Assembly: GCA_947490035.1 (NCBI GenBank)
Contig: CANLGS010000095.1
Span: 1 to 9,361 of the forward strand
Direction of reading: 5' to 3'
Origin: Gemmataceae bacterium
GTDB lineage: Bacteria > Planctomycetota > Planctomycetia > Gemmatales > Gemmataceae
DNA: 9,361 bases
Part shown: piece by piece, positions 1 through 6,871 of the stretch
Numbering within the stretch: position 1 is the stretch's first letter
Layout of the letters: each line of letters starts with the position of its first letter
Notes under the pieces: model-generated
Told to the model about the DNA's origin: nothing
Database searches by the model: none
What the model saw: the letters and a program-made list of their open reading frames with translations, nothing else
Position numbers and translations under genes: made by a program

Positions 1-3000
1 ATGCCAGCCACTGAGGTTCGCCAAAGCCGGTTACTTTCAGCGTGCCTTCGGGCGTGAGTACGAACGAGTCCGACGTGAGCCGGCCGTGAACCAACCCGAC
101 GCGGTGAGCCGCGTCGAGCGCGCCGGCGGCCATCGTCGCGAGCCGCACCCAGCAGCCGGGGTGCGCCGCGAACGCGGGCCAGTCGGTGCTGAACAGCCCC
201 GTCAGCCACTCCTGAAGCACCGCGGGCCGACCCGCGATCTCCAGCACTTCGACCACACCCGCGAGGTTCGCGTGCGCCGCGTCGCGCGCCGCGGAGAACC
301 GCTGCCGGAACTCGTCGGGATGCACCGCGTCCGTCATCTCCGATTCGCCGAGGTGCCGCAGCAGGTAGAAGCCGCCGGACTTCTCGCCGGTGCGCTTCGG
401 GTCGTGAACGCGGTAGATCGCTTCCTTCGGCGTGACGCGCAACCGGTCGATCACGCGGAACCGACCCAGAACCAGTGAATCGAGGTTGCCCGCTTCGATG
501 AGCGCGAGCTGATAGAGCGTGACGGCGCCGCTCGCGAGCAACACCTGCCGCAGCGTGCGCCGCTGCCGCGTGGCTTCTTCCCACAGTGCGGTGAGCGTGT
601 CGGCATCGACCAACCCCAGCGAGCGGAGCAGTTCGCCGAGTTGCCGGTCACCTGGTTCGAGTTCTTCAAATGCGCCGGGTGAACCGCGACCGTCAGGGAG
701 CGGGTGGGCAGCACCAAGCGGGAGCGAAACAGGAGCGTCACCCGCACGATGCTCTCCACCCGCTCCGTGACCGTCGCGGTTCACCTCGCTCGGTTCGTGA
801 AGTTTGATGTCCTTCCCATTGGTGCGCGCCAGTTCGCGGAGCTTCTTGCGGTACCACTCGCGCATGTCGGACAGGTGGTGTTCCATCTCCATCCGCCGCG
901 CGCTCAGTTCCTCGCGCTCTTTGCGAAGCCGGTCGGTTTCCTCCGCGAGCCGGCGCGTCGCGTCGTCGGCGGCGGTCGCGGCTTCCGTCGCGGCGGCCTG
1001 CTTCGCGTCTAAACGGTTCTCGCTGGAAGAAAGCAACCGGCGCATGTCGGACACGGTGCCCTGCCACTCGATCAACTGCTGCCGGAACGCGGTCACCGCC
1101 AGCCGGTGTTCGTCCTTCGCGCGGTCCAGCGTCTCGTGCTTCTCGCGCAGCCGTTCGGCCTCTTCGCGAATCTGCACGCGGGCGGCTTCGAGGTCGGTAC
1201 GGCTGGTGCGGGCGAACTCGTTCAGTTCGTTCAGGTGACCGCGAAGCATGTCGCGCGCGCCCGCCAACCGCTCCAGCGCGAGCTTCGCCTGATCGTCGAG
1301 TTCCGGCGCCTGCGCGCGAAGCGCGTCGAGGTCCGCGGCGGCTTGTGCGCGGAACGCTTCCAGTTGTTCGCGTGCGTCGCGGTCCGCTTCCTGAGCGTTC
1401 GCGCGGTCGGCTTCCCACGTCGCGCGGGCCGCGGCGAGACTCTTGCGCTCGGCCGTGACCGCGGCGGCCACTTCCTTCAACCAGTTCACCTGCCGCTCCA
1501 GCGCCTGCTCCTTCTCGGTGAACTCGGTGGCCTGACTCGCCACGGTCGTGCTGCGCGATTCGAGTTCCAGCCGCCGCGACGCGAGTTCGTCTTCGACAGT
1601 CTGACGCGCGGCTTCGAGCGCGGCGCGGGCCTCGTTCGCCGCGGCGCGCTCGGCCACGAGTTGCCGTGCCGCGTCGTCGAGCGCCTTGCCGCGAGTGCCC
1701 AACTCTTCCGCGCGTTTGCGGAGTTGTTCCTGAAGCGCCTGCCGCGCCTCTTCCGACTGCGACAGCGCGGCCTCGCGCTCGCGGATCGCGACGCGGTCGG
1801 CTTCGAGCCGGCTTTGCAGGTCGATGGCCTGCGTCATCCGGCCCTTGAGCATCCCGGCCTGCTCCGCGAAGTCGGCCGTGCGCGCGTCCAGTTCGGCCTC
1901 GCGCTCCTGAAGGCGCGTCGCCTCCGCCGCGAGCGATTCCCGCTGAACGCGAATCTCCTCCAGCCCGGCCGCGAGGAGCGAGTCGCGTTCGTCCAGCCGG
2001 TGGCGTTCTTGGTCCGCGTTCTCCTGCACCGCGCTGAGTTGAGCGCGGACCTCTTCGGCTTCCTGAATGCGGCGGCGGAGTTCGGCCAGCGACTCGTCTT
2101 CGCGCACGCGGGCCGCGGCCAGTTGCCACGCCTCGCGCTCCATGTCCTGCCGGCTGCGGTCGAGCTTCGCGCGTAACACCGCGACCACCGCCTGCTGCGA
2201 TTCGAGCTGCCCCGCGCGCTCCGCGAGCGTCGCGGACTGCGCGTCGAGTTCGGCCTTCTGGCGGTCGAGGCGCTCCGCTTCGGCGCGGAGGCGTTCTTGC
2301 TCGCTGGTCGCGAGCCGCACCGTCTCCTCCCACTCGGCCGCGTCGCGCCGGAGGTGTTCGAGCCGCACGTCCACTTCCTGCGTGCGGGCGGTCAGTTCGC
2401 GCTCGGCTTCCTCCGCCGACGCCATCCGGCGTTCGAGCCGAACGAGATCGTCTTGAAACCGCGACTGCTCACTCTCGAACTCCGCGCGTGCGGTGCGAAC
2501 CAATCCTTCGCGGTGCGACACCACCTGTCCGCGCACGGCGAGGTCGGCTTCCCACGACGCGAGCCGGTCGGCTTCGGCGGCGCGGCGTGCCTCGAACGTG
2601 TCGCGCTCGCGCTCGAAGATGTCGCGGTCGGCCGCGAAGAACTCCCGCTGCCGCGCCAACTCCTGCGCCTGCGCCGCGGTGCGGGCGTGGTCGTCGCGCA
2701 GCGCCTGGCGTTTCGGCTCGTACTCCGCGCGCTCGGCCTCGAACGTCTCGCGGTCGGTCTGAAGTTGCTCGCCGCGGCGAACCAACTCTTCGCGGTGGCG
2801 GTTGCACTCGTCGAGCCACTGCTGCCGCAAGCCGGCGAGTTCGGTGCGCGTGCGGGCGAGTTCGGCGTCCGTCGCGGCGGCTTCGGCGGCGCGCGCGTCG
2901 GCCAGTTCGCGCTCGATGGCGGCGCGGCGGTCGTGCCATAGCAGTCGGTCGGCTTCGAGTTCCTCCGCGTAGCCGTCGAGGTCGCGCCGGCGGCGGATGA

Positions 3001-3541
3001 ACTCGGCGTCGCGTGCGTCCCACGCGGCGCGGCGGTCGGCTTCTTCGGCGTCGAGTGCCTGCTTGCGATCTTCGAGGCGCTCGTATTCCGCGGTGAAATC
3101 GGGCGGCTCTTCAACCGGCTCCGCGAGCGGCACGTCGTCGAGGGAAATGAGCTTCGGCGAGAGGTACACCGGCGGCGGTTCGGGCGCGGCGAGTCCCTGA
3201 ATGTGAACCGCGATCACCAGCCCGGCGATGTGGACCGCGTCCGCGTGGTGGAGCGGCACCGTGCTGCCGGCCGGAAGCGGCGAGCCGTTGAGCAGCACCG
3301 GCATGGCGGCGGTGACGCGGCGAATGGCGACGCCGTCGGGCTTGCGCGTGAGTTGCGCGACGACCGGCGGCGCGCCCGCGACGGGCAACCGCAGGTCGCA
3401 ACCGGGCGCCCCGCCGACGAGGAATTCTTCGCCGGCGAGTTCGTGGCTGGTGGTTCGGCCGGCCGCGGTGCGCACGTCGATCCGGACCCGCGGAAGGTCG
3501 GGCCGGTCGCCGGGCGTGTGGTTCGGCAGCGGGGCCATCAT
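1..3541 (-). CDS. FHA-like / giant coiled-coil / pseudokinase protein (3' end beyond window)
   Basis: One frame stays open from the tandem ATG ATG at 3541 and 3538 down to base 2, giving at least 1180 codons with no stop. Residues ~17-115 look like an FHA fold (FLVGGAPGCDLRLP, then LLNGSPLP). Residues ~150-905 are an almost unbroken Glu/Arg/Ala/Leu-rich coiled coil that ends near MREWYRKKLRELA. A short linker follows, then a helical segment (~955-1020, containing GDRQLGELLRSLGL and ASGAVTLYQLALIEAG) of the kind that precedes planctomycete Ser/Thr kinases, then a kinase-like domain from ~1025. Its key positions are changed. The glycine loop reads RLRVTPKEA, the VAIK lysine position is Arg1062 (YLLRHL), HRD is HGR (1152-1154), the catalytic-loop Asn is Ser, and DFG is GFG (1172-1174). 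Phosphotransfer is therefore unlikely, and I infer a scaffold or signalling role. No strong Shine-Dalgarno is visible, but no other in-frame start lies in the preceding 60 bp. No signal peptide or membrane segment is seen in the visible part. The C-terminal end and partners are unknown. Confidence 0.88.
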   Translation of the reverse strand, partial: MMAPLPNHTPGDRPDLPRVRIDVRTAAGRTTSHELAGEEFLVGGAPGCDLRLPVAGAPPVVAQLTRKPDGVAIRRVTAAMPVLLNGSPLPAGSTVPLHHADAVHIAGLVIAVHIQGLAAPEPPPVYLSPKLISLDDVPLAEPVEEPPDFTAEYERLEDRKQALDAEEADRRAAWDARDAEFIRRRRDLDGYAEELEADRLLWHDRRAAIERELADARAAEAAATDAELARTRTELAGLRQQWLDECNRHREELVRRGEQLQTDRETFEAERAEYEPKRQALRDDHARTAAQAQELARQREFFAADRDIFERERDTFEARRAAEADRLASWEADLAVRGQVVSHREGLVRTARAEFESEQSRFQDDLVRLERRMASAEEAERELTARTQEVDVRLEHLRRDAAEWEETVRLATSEQERLRAEAERLDRQKAELDAQSATLAERAGQLESQQAVVAVLRAKLDRSRQDMEREAWQLAAARVREDESLAELRRRIQEAEEVRAQLSAVQENADQERHRLDERDSLLAAGLEEIRVQRESLAAEATRLQEREAELDARTADFAEQAGMLKGRMTQAIDLQSRLEADRVAIREREAALSQSEEARQALQEQLRKRAEELGTRGKALDDAARQLVAERAAANEARAALEAARQTVEDELASRRLELESRSTTVASQATEFTEKEQALERQVNWLKEVAAAVTAERKSLAAARATWEADRANAQEADRDAREQLEAFRAQAAADLDALRAQAPELDDQAKLALERLAGARDMLRGHLNELNEFARTSRTDLEAARVQIREEAERLREKHETLDRAKDEHRLAVTAFRQQLIEWQGTVSDMRRLLSSSENRLDAKQAAATEAATAADDATRRLAEETDRLRKEREELSARRMEMEHHLSDMREWYRKKLRELARTNGKDIKLHEPSEVNRDGHGAGGEHRAGDAPVSLPLGAAHPLPDGRGSPGAFEELEPGDRQLGELLRSLGLVDADTLTALWEEATRQRRTLRQVLLASGAVTLYQLALIEAGNLDSLVLGRFRVIDRLRVTPKEAIYRVHDPKRTGEKSGGFYLLRHLGESEMTDAVHPDEFRQRFSAARDAAHANLAGVVEVLEIAGRPAVLQEWLTGLFSTDWPAFAAHPGCWVRLATMAAGALDAAHRVGLVHGRLTSDSFVLTPEGTLKVTGFGEPQWLA

Positions 3542-3596
3542 GGCGGAGGTTCCGTCCGCCCGGAGTCGTTCCGGGCGCGCTTCCGTGCGTGCGTTG

Positions 3597-3699
3597 TTAA
3601 TTCGGCCACAGCACTCGCGCTGTGGAGAGAGCGTCCCTGCATCAGAATCGAAACTGCGCGGATTGCCTTCAATTCGGCCACAGCACTTGGCTGTGGAGA
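3597..3699. repeat. Two copies of a hairpin-forming repeat, 72 bp apart
   Basis: Copy 1 (3599-3628) and copy 2 (3671-3699) both begin AATTCGGCCACAGCAC and both end GCTGTGGAGA. They differ only in the few bases between. Each folds as a hairpin with the 7-bp stem CCACAGC/GCTGTGG and a 5-6 nt loop (ACTCGC in copy 1, ACTTG in copy 2). The copies lie in the same orientation in the likely 5' region of the coiled-coil gene, separated by 42 nt of unrelated sequence. Neither is followed by a T-run on either strand, so they are not ordinary intrinsic terminators. They could be a dispersed REP-like or MITE-like palindromic element, or paired leader RNA hairpins. I do not recognise the family. Confidence 0.75.
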
Positions 3700-3781
3700 T
3701 TTTAGGAGATTGGAACGCATTCCGCCGCGCGTGACAAGCCGAAGTTCGCGCCCCCGCCGAGGCGTGGACTGCCATTTTGTC

Positions 3782-3845
3782 ATACCCAGATACCCAGATA
3801 CCCAGAATGCCAGAATGCCAGATTGCCAGAATGCCAGAATGCCAG
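3782..3845. repeat. Phased 8-bp tandem repeat array (8 units)
   Basis: Eight octamers follow each other with no gap: ATACCCAG three times, AATGCCAG twice, ATTGCCAG once, and AATGCCAG twice. Every unit ends in CCAG and the period is exactly 8, so the array does not preserve a reading frame and is not a protein repeat. The two-variant layout suggests local unit duplication by slippage after a variant arose. A segment downstream (3858-3867, GGCAATCTGG) is the exact reverse complement of 3818-3827 in the array and could pair with it. Function is unknown. It lies in the gap between the coiled-coil gene and the restriction-modification gene. Confidence 0.9.
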
Positions 3846-3881
3846 TGTCTTCACTTTGGCAATCTGGGTCGGCTCACTCGT

Positions 3882-3901
3882 CTTGTGACAGACTTCACAA
3901 G
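3882..3901 (-). terminator. Hairpin downstream of the restriction-modification gene, possible terminator
   Basis: CTTGTGA (3882-3888) and TCACAAG (3895-3901) are perfect 7-bp inverted arms around a 6-nt loop. The hairpin lies about 80 nt past the stop codon at 3982 of the minus-strand restriction-modification gene. No U-tract follows on either strand, so a classical rho-independent terminator is not supported. It may instead protect the transcript end, or it may be incidental. Confidence 0.3.
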
Positions 3902-3981
3902 GCACCGGCCTAACCACACCCGGCAACAGATTTCATCTCGGAACCGTACCAGAAGTGGGAATGTGGTTCCGTCGCGTGAAA

Positions 3982-5358
3982 CTACTCGGCGGGCGGATCA
4001 GAAGTCTTACGCCGGCGGGCGGGCTTCTCCGCGGCGGTCAGCGGGGCGGACAACTTCTCGTAAAGCTCGAACAGGAACTCGACCCGTTCGCGGTCGCTCT
4101 CGAACTTCTTCGGTCGGTAGCAAAGGTCCACGGCGCGGTCGAGCGTGGCGTGCGCCTTCGTGAGATCGGCCGGCATCGTGAGCGGATCGTACAGCGCGGC
4201 GAGCGACGCGTCCGCGAACTTCGCCCGCGCGTCGAGAACACCTTGCGCGGCAGTCTCGACTGCTGCGCGTTGCTTGTCCGTCGGCACCTCCGGCCACGGG
4301 TAGTTGTTGTAAACGAGCTTGATTGAGTACCCGTAATCGGATTTCAAGCGCCCAGTAACGCGAGTCACCCAGGCCATGTGCATCCCAGATGTGAGTATTC
4401 CGAAGTGGTACATTGTAGCCTCGGTTACGACACGTAACTTGTTGCCCGCCATGTATTCGGGGGTCAGGTAGGCGATCGGAATGTACCGTCGCCGCTCGGA
4501 TGAGACTTCAGGCATAGCCAAGAACGGTTTCTCGGCCACGAACTCGACCTGAAAGCGAGTCGGCAGGCTCGCGAGTTTCACCGTTGAAGCCCGCTGGCTC
4601 GCGAGTCGATACGCTCGGACACGCTCGACACGCTCAAGGCACTTTGGCATCAGTTTGAGTTGTTCCGGTTTGCAATCTCCCAGCCAGAGACACCACCGCT
4701 CAATTCCATTCAAGAACTCCTCACCGCCGAGCCACCGCTTGAAGTAAGGTTCCGCTTGCGGCTCCTGCTTTAAGAACGCCGTTCGCTCTTCTGGGGTGAA
4801 GAGATAGTTGCCGTTGTCGATTGGCTGGTTGCCGCTGAGCATTACCGGCACCGCGCACAGCGGCCGGCTTCTGTTCACGACGACTGCGTCCGGCCCATCG
4901 ACGAGATACGGGCTGATGTTCTTCGCCGCGATGACGGTCGGTGTGTTCGCGTCGTGCTCGTAGTCGTAGATGCGCTTATCCGGCGCGTCGGTCGTGCCGA
5001 AGCCGATGATGACGACGTGAACGTGCGCCTTGCCGCGTGCCTCACTCTCCCAAGAGAAGGTGCGGTGCGCGAAGCGAATTCGCATTCCGCGCTTCAACAG
5101 TTCGCCCCACAGCACCCCGACTTGCTCGCCCTGTGTGATGCTGTTCGTGGAGACGAACGCAACCGCAGTGCTGGTGTTCTGGATGTACGTCGCAGCCTTC
5201 AGATACCACATCGCGACGAAGTCGAGTAACCCAGAACTCTTGACGCCACCCGCGACTGTCGCGCAGTCCGCACGCTGTTCGTCGCTCTGGTATTTGGCTC
5301 CCACAAACGGCGGATTGCCGAGAATGTAGCTGCAAATGGGGGGCAAACGGTGTGCCAA
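3982..5358 (-). CDS. MmeI-like restriction-modification enzyme, C-terminal part (methyltransferase motif IV, target recognition, C-terminal helices)
   Basis: This frame holds the second half of an MmeI-type enzyme. It could start at TTG 5358, but that is probably only the downstream piece of the gene beginning at 6761. Adenine-methyltransferase motif IV appears as NPPF in YILGNPPFVGAK near its start. Family-typical target-recognition stretches follow: PIDNGNYLFTPEER, FLNGIERWCLWLGD, VSSERRRYIPIAYL, TLTSGMHMAWV-like ILTSGMHMAWVTRV, GRLKSDYGYS and VYNNYPWPEVP. The end is helical and charged, with stop TAG at 3982. In this family the region reads the DNA sequence and completes the catalytic site, so alone it lacks the SAM-binding motif I and the nuclease. 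Joined to the upstream frame after one added C, it would make residues ~474-926. Base composition falls in the recognition part (28 G/C of 60 at 4381-4440) compared with the upstream half. The target sequence cannot be predicted from this window. Confidence 0.85.
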   Translation of the reverse strand: MAHRLPPICSYILGNPPFVGAKYQSDEQRADCATVAGGVKSSGLLDFVAMWYLKAATYIQNTSTAVAFVSTNSITQGEQVGVLWGELLKRGMRIRFAHRTFSWESEARGKAHVHVVIIGFGTTDAPDKRIYDYEHDANTPTVIAAKNISPYLVDGPDAVVVNRSRPLCAVPVMLSGNQPIDNGNYLFTPEERTAFLKQEPQAEPYFKRWLGGEEFLNGIERWCLWLGDCKPEQLKLMPKCLERVERVRAYRLASQRASTVKLASLPTRFQVEFVAEKPFLAMPEVSSERRRYIPIAYLTPEYMAGNKLRVVTEATMYHFGILTSGMHMAWVTRVTGRLKSDYGYSIKLVYNNYPWPEVPTDKQRAAVETAAQGVLDARAKFADASLAALYDPLTMPADLTKAHATLDRAVDLCYRPKKFESDRERVEFLFELYEKLSAPLTAAEKPARRRKTSDPPAE

Positions 5359-6761
5359 TCAGTGCGAAGTGCGTTCCCGTGGTGGATATGCGGGCTTTTC
5401 TTCAGCGGTAGTCGCGCGATGTACACGCCGAACGCTTCGCCGAGGCGCTGGTTCATCTGGTGATCGACGAGCCACAACGCGACCTCCGCGATGCGCGCCG
5501 GGAACTCGTTGATCTCGATGCCGTACATCACGTCCACGTCGATCCGCGACAGGCTCGACACGTCGAGAACCTGCTGCTGCCCTTGCAGTTCCTTCAGCAA
5601 GTCGATTTCCAGCAGGCGCAGTTCGCGATAGGTGACGACGAGGAAGTTGCCGCACCCGCACGCCGGGTCGAAGAACGTGAGCGAACCGAGCTTCTTGTGG
5701 AAGTCGCGCAGCCGCGCCTCGCGCTGCGTCCCCTTGCTCGCTTTCAGACGCTCGAACTCGGCGCGCAAGTCGTCGAGAAACAGCGACCGGACCAACTTGA
5801 GGATGTCGCGTTCGGAGGTGTAATGCGCGCCGACCTGCCGGCGCTCGCGCGGCTCCATCACACTCTGGAACAGCGACCCGAACACGGCCGGCGAGATGCG
5901 CGACCAGTCGAACCGGCAGCACGTCAGCAGCCGATTCCGCATCGCCCGGTTGAAGTCCGCGAACGCGAGCGGTTCCGCGAACAACTGGCCGTTCACGTAG
6001 GGCAGCGTCGCGAGTTCTTCGAGCAGGTTCGCCTGGCGTTTGTCCTCGTGCGTGTTCAGCACCTGGAACAGTTTCGCGAGCGCGGCGCCCAGGTCGGAGC
6101 CGTCTTCCTTCGTGTGGTTCTCGATGTAGAGCGTGAACGCGTTCCGCTCGAAGAGGCCCGTGTCTTCGGCGAACATGCAGAACAGCACGCGAACCAAAAA
6201 GCGTTCGAGGTCGTGCCCGGTGTAGCCGCCGTCTTCGAGCGCGTCGTGGAGGAAGCCGAGTTTCTCGACGGCCGCGATGTTGATCGGGTCTTCGGCTTCC
6301 AACTTGTGCCGCTTGTAACCCGGAATGAACGCGAACTGATCGACGTACTTGTGAAACTCCGCGAGCGGGAACTCGGCCGTCGTGTCGTCGTCGAGGTCGT
6401 GCAAGGCGATCTTGGCGAAGTCGCTCACGACCACGTACCGCGGAATCTCCTCGTCGCGCCCGGCGGTCTTCAACCCCTGGATGTACTCCATCGCCTGCGC
6501 GTGCGATTTATCGAGAGACTTGCCCAGGCTCTTGTGTTCGACGAGCAGCGTTCCCTTCCAGAACAGGTCGATGAAGCCCCAGGTGCCCGCGAGCTTCTTC
6601 ACCGGCTCCTCGAAACTCGCCACGGTTCGCCGCTTGATGCCGAAGACGGTGAAGAAGGCGTCCCAGAAGCTCTTGGCTTCCGCCTCTTCGCGCGTCTCGC
6701 CGGCCCACTCCTTCGAGAAGGCGATGGCGTTGTTGCGGATTTCGTTCCACGAGATCGGCAT
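5199..6761 (-). CDS. MmeI-like restriction-modification enzyme, N-terminal part (nuclease, helical spacer, methyltransferase motif I)
   Basis: The frame starts at ATG 6761 (MPISWNEIRN) with a modest GGGAAG upstream. Residues ~1-150 match the MmeI N-terminal nuclease: Asp65 and Glu75-His-Lys77 fit the D-x9-ExK arrangement of the PD-(D/E)xK fold (IDLFWKGTLLVEHKS). A helical spacer spans ~160-300. The methyltransferase then shows GAHYTSERDILKLV (~311), SAM-binding motif I DPACGCGNF (365-373), and GIEINEFPARIAEVALW (~414). After His-Thr-Val-Cys-Pro-Pro (~475) the frame leaves the family sequence and continues with ~45 unrelated residues to a stop at 5199, overlapping the C-terminal frame. Family members of about 920 residues cut and methylate from a single chain. 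This one is therefore split unless slippage or an assembly error explains it. As read, it keeps nuclease and SAM-binding parts but lacks NPPF and the recognition domain, so it should not act as a sequence-specific enzyme alone. Confidence 0.88.
   Translation of the reverse strand: MPISWNEIRNNAIAFSKEWAGETREEAEAKSFWDAFFTVFGIKRRTVASFEEPVKKLAGTWGFIDLFWKGTLLVEHKSLGKSLDKSHAQAMEYIQGLKTAGRDEEIPRYVVVSDFAKIALHDLDDDTTAEFPLAEFHKYVDQFAFIPGYKRHKLEAEDPINIAAVEKLGFLHDALEDGGYTGHDLERFLVRVLFCMFAEDTGLFERNAFTLYIENHTKEDGSDLGAALAKLFQVLNTHEDKRQANLLEELATLPYVNGQLFAEPLAFADFNRAMRNRLLTCCRFDWSRISPAVFGSLFQSVMEPRERRQVGAHYTSERDILKLVRSLFLDDLRAEFERLKASKGTQREARLRDFHKKLGSLTFFDPACGCGNFLVVTYRELRLLEIDLLKELQGQQQVLDVSSLSRIDVDVMYGIEINEFPARIAEVALWLVDHQMNQRLGEAFGVYIARLPLKKSPHIHHGNALRTDWHTVCPPFAATFSAIRRLWEPNTRATNSVRTARQSRVASRVLGYSTSSRCGI
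5338..5343 (-). other. C6 tract (coding strand) at the frameshift of the MmeI-like gene
   Basis: On the coding strand the sequence reads GTTTG, six C, then ATTTGCAG. Upstream codons are GTT TGC CCC CCA, whereas the downstream family-like frame is TTG CCC CCC ATT TGC. Adding one C gives Val-Cys-Pro-Pro-Ile-Cys-Ser-Tyr-Ile-Leu-Gly-Asn-Pro-Pro-Phe, which matches the expected run into motif IV. The tract also has the form C CCC CCA, compatible on paper with a -1 ribosomal slip. A sequencing error, a true indel, phase variation and programmed slippage are all open. Confidence 0.8.
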
Positions 6762-6806
6762 GGGCGGCTTCCCGAAAGTCGAACGTCGCTGCGTGTGTGG
6801 ATGACG

Positions 6807-6835
6807 AGCTTACAGCGGACGGACGCGCGTTGCAA
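6807..6835 (-). promoter_or_regulatory. Candidate promoter of the MmeI-like gene
   Basis: On the minus strand TTGCAA (6830-6835) and TAAGCT (6807-6812) are separated by exactly 17 bp, and transcription would begin about 40 nt before the ATG at 6761. The -35 match is good and the -10 match is only TAnnnT. Sigma-70-like spacing is the whole evidence, and planctomycete promoters are poorly defined. Confidence 0.35.
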
Positions 6836-6841
6836 AGGTTG

Positions 6842-6871
6842 TTGCCTGCCGTAACCGTATTGCATTATGCA
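6842..6871 (+). promoter_or_regulatory. Candidate promoter of the tacA-tacT-like operon
   Basis: TTGCCT (6842-6847) lies 18 bp from TATGCA (6866-6871), which would start transcription roughly 30 nt before the antitoxin ATG. The -10 element falls inside the palindrome at 6856-6876, as expected if the antitoxin represses its own promoter. The hexamers themselves are weak matches. Confidence 0.3.

Larger units (their letters stand above)
3542..3981. other. 440-bp structured intergenic region without a convincing gene
   Basis: No frame here has both a plausible start and protein-like composition. The region carries the two hairpin repeats, the octamer array and the 7-bp hairpin listed separately. 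It also has looser inverted arms GGAACC/GGTTCC near 3940-3970. It is visibly more AT-rich than the flanking genes in parts (for example 3591-3715 and 3780-3870). Upstream of the coiled-coil gene, on the minus strand, TTGAAG and GATTCT lie 17 bp apart and make a weak promoter guess only. The concentration of repeats makes this a likely junction between resident and acquired DNA, which is inference. Confidence 0.6.

Noticed and set aside
738..2333. A 531-codon minus-strand frame inside the coiled-coil gene, in a different frame
   Set aside because: Arg/Gly/Ala-rich product typical of an out-of-frame GC-rich sequence. The true frame is continuous from 3541 to the left edge and gives coherent domains.
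3599..3699. A minimal CRISPR array (two palindromic repeats around a 42-nt spacer)
   Set aside because: The two copies differ in sequence and length inside the repeat, only two copies exist, and no cas gene is present in the window. CRISPR repeats in a young array would be nearly identical.
3538..3783. An 81-codon minus-strand frame ending at the coiled-coil gene start (stop overlapping the ATG)
   Set aside because: Its repeated Ala-Val-Ala-Glu-Leu arises from the two DNA hairpin repeats. No Shine-Dalgarno or recognisable domain was seen, so a leader peptide is not supported.
3882..3901. A confident intrinsic terminator for the MmeI-like gene
   Set aside because: The stem is good but no U-tract follows on either strand, so it is kept only as a low-confidence candidate.
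3203..3913. A 236-codon plus-strand frame crossing the start of the coiled-coil gene and the octamer array
   Set aside because: Its sequence reads through the hairpin repeats and the tandem array as low-complexity text, with no domain and no ribosome binding site.
5460..6854. A 464-codon plus-strand open frame opposite the MmeI-like gene
   Set aside because: It is an antisense shadow: the minus strand encodes clear nuclease and methyltransferase motifs there, and the plus-strand product has biased Arg/Glu/Val composition without motifs.
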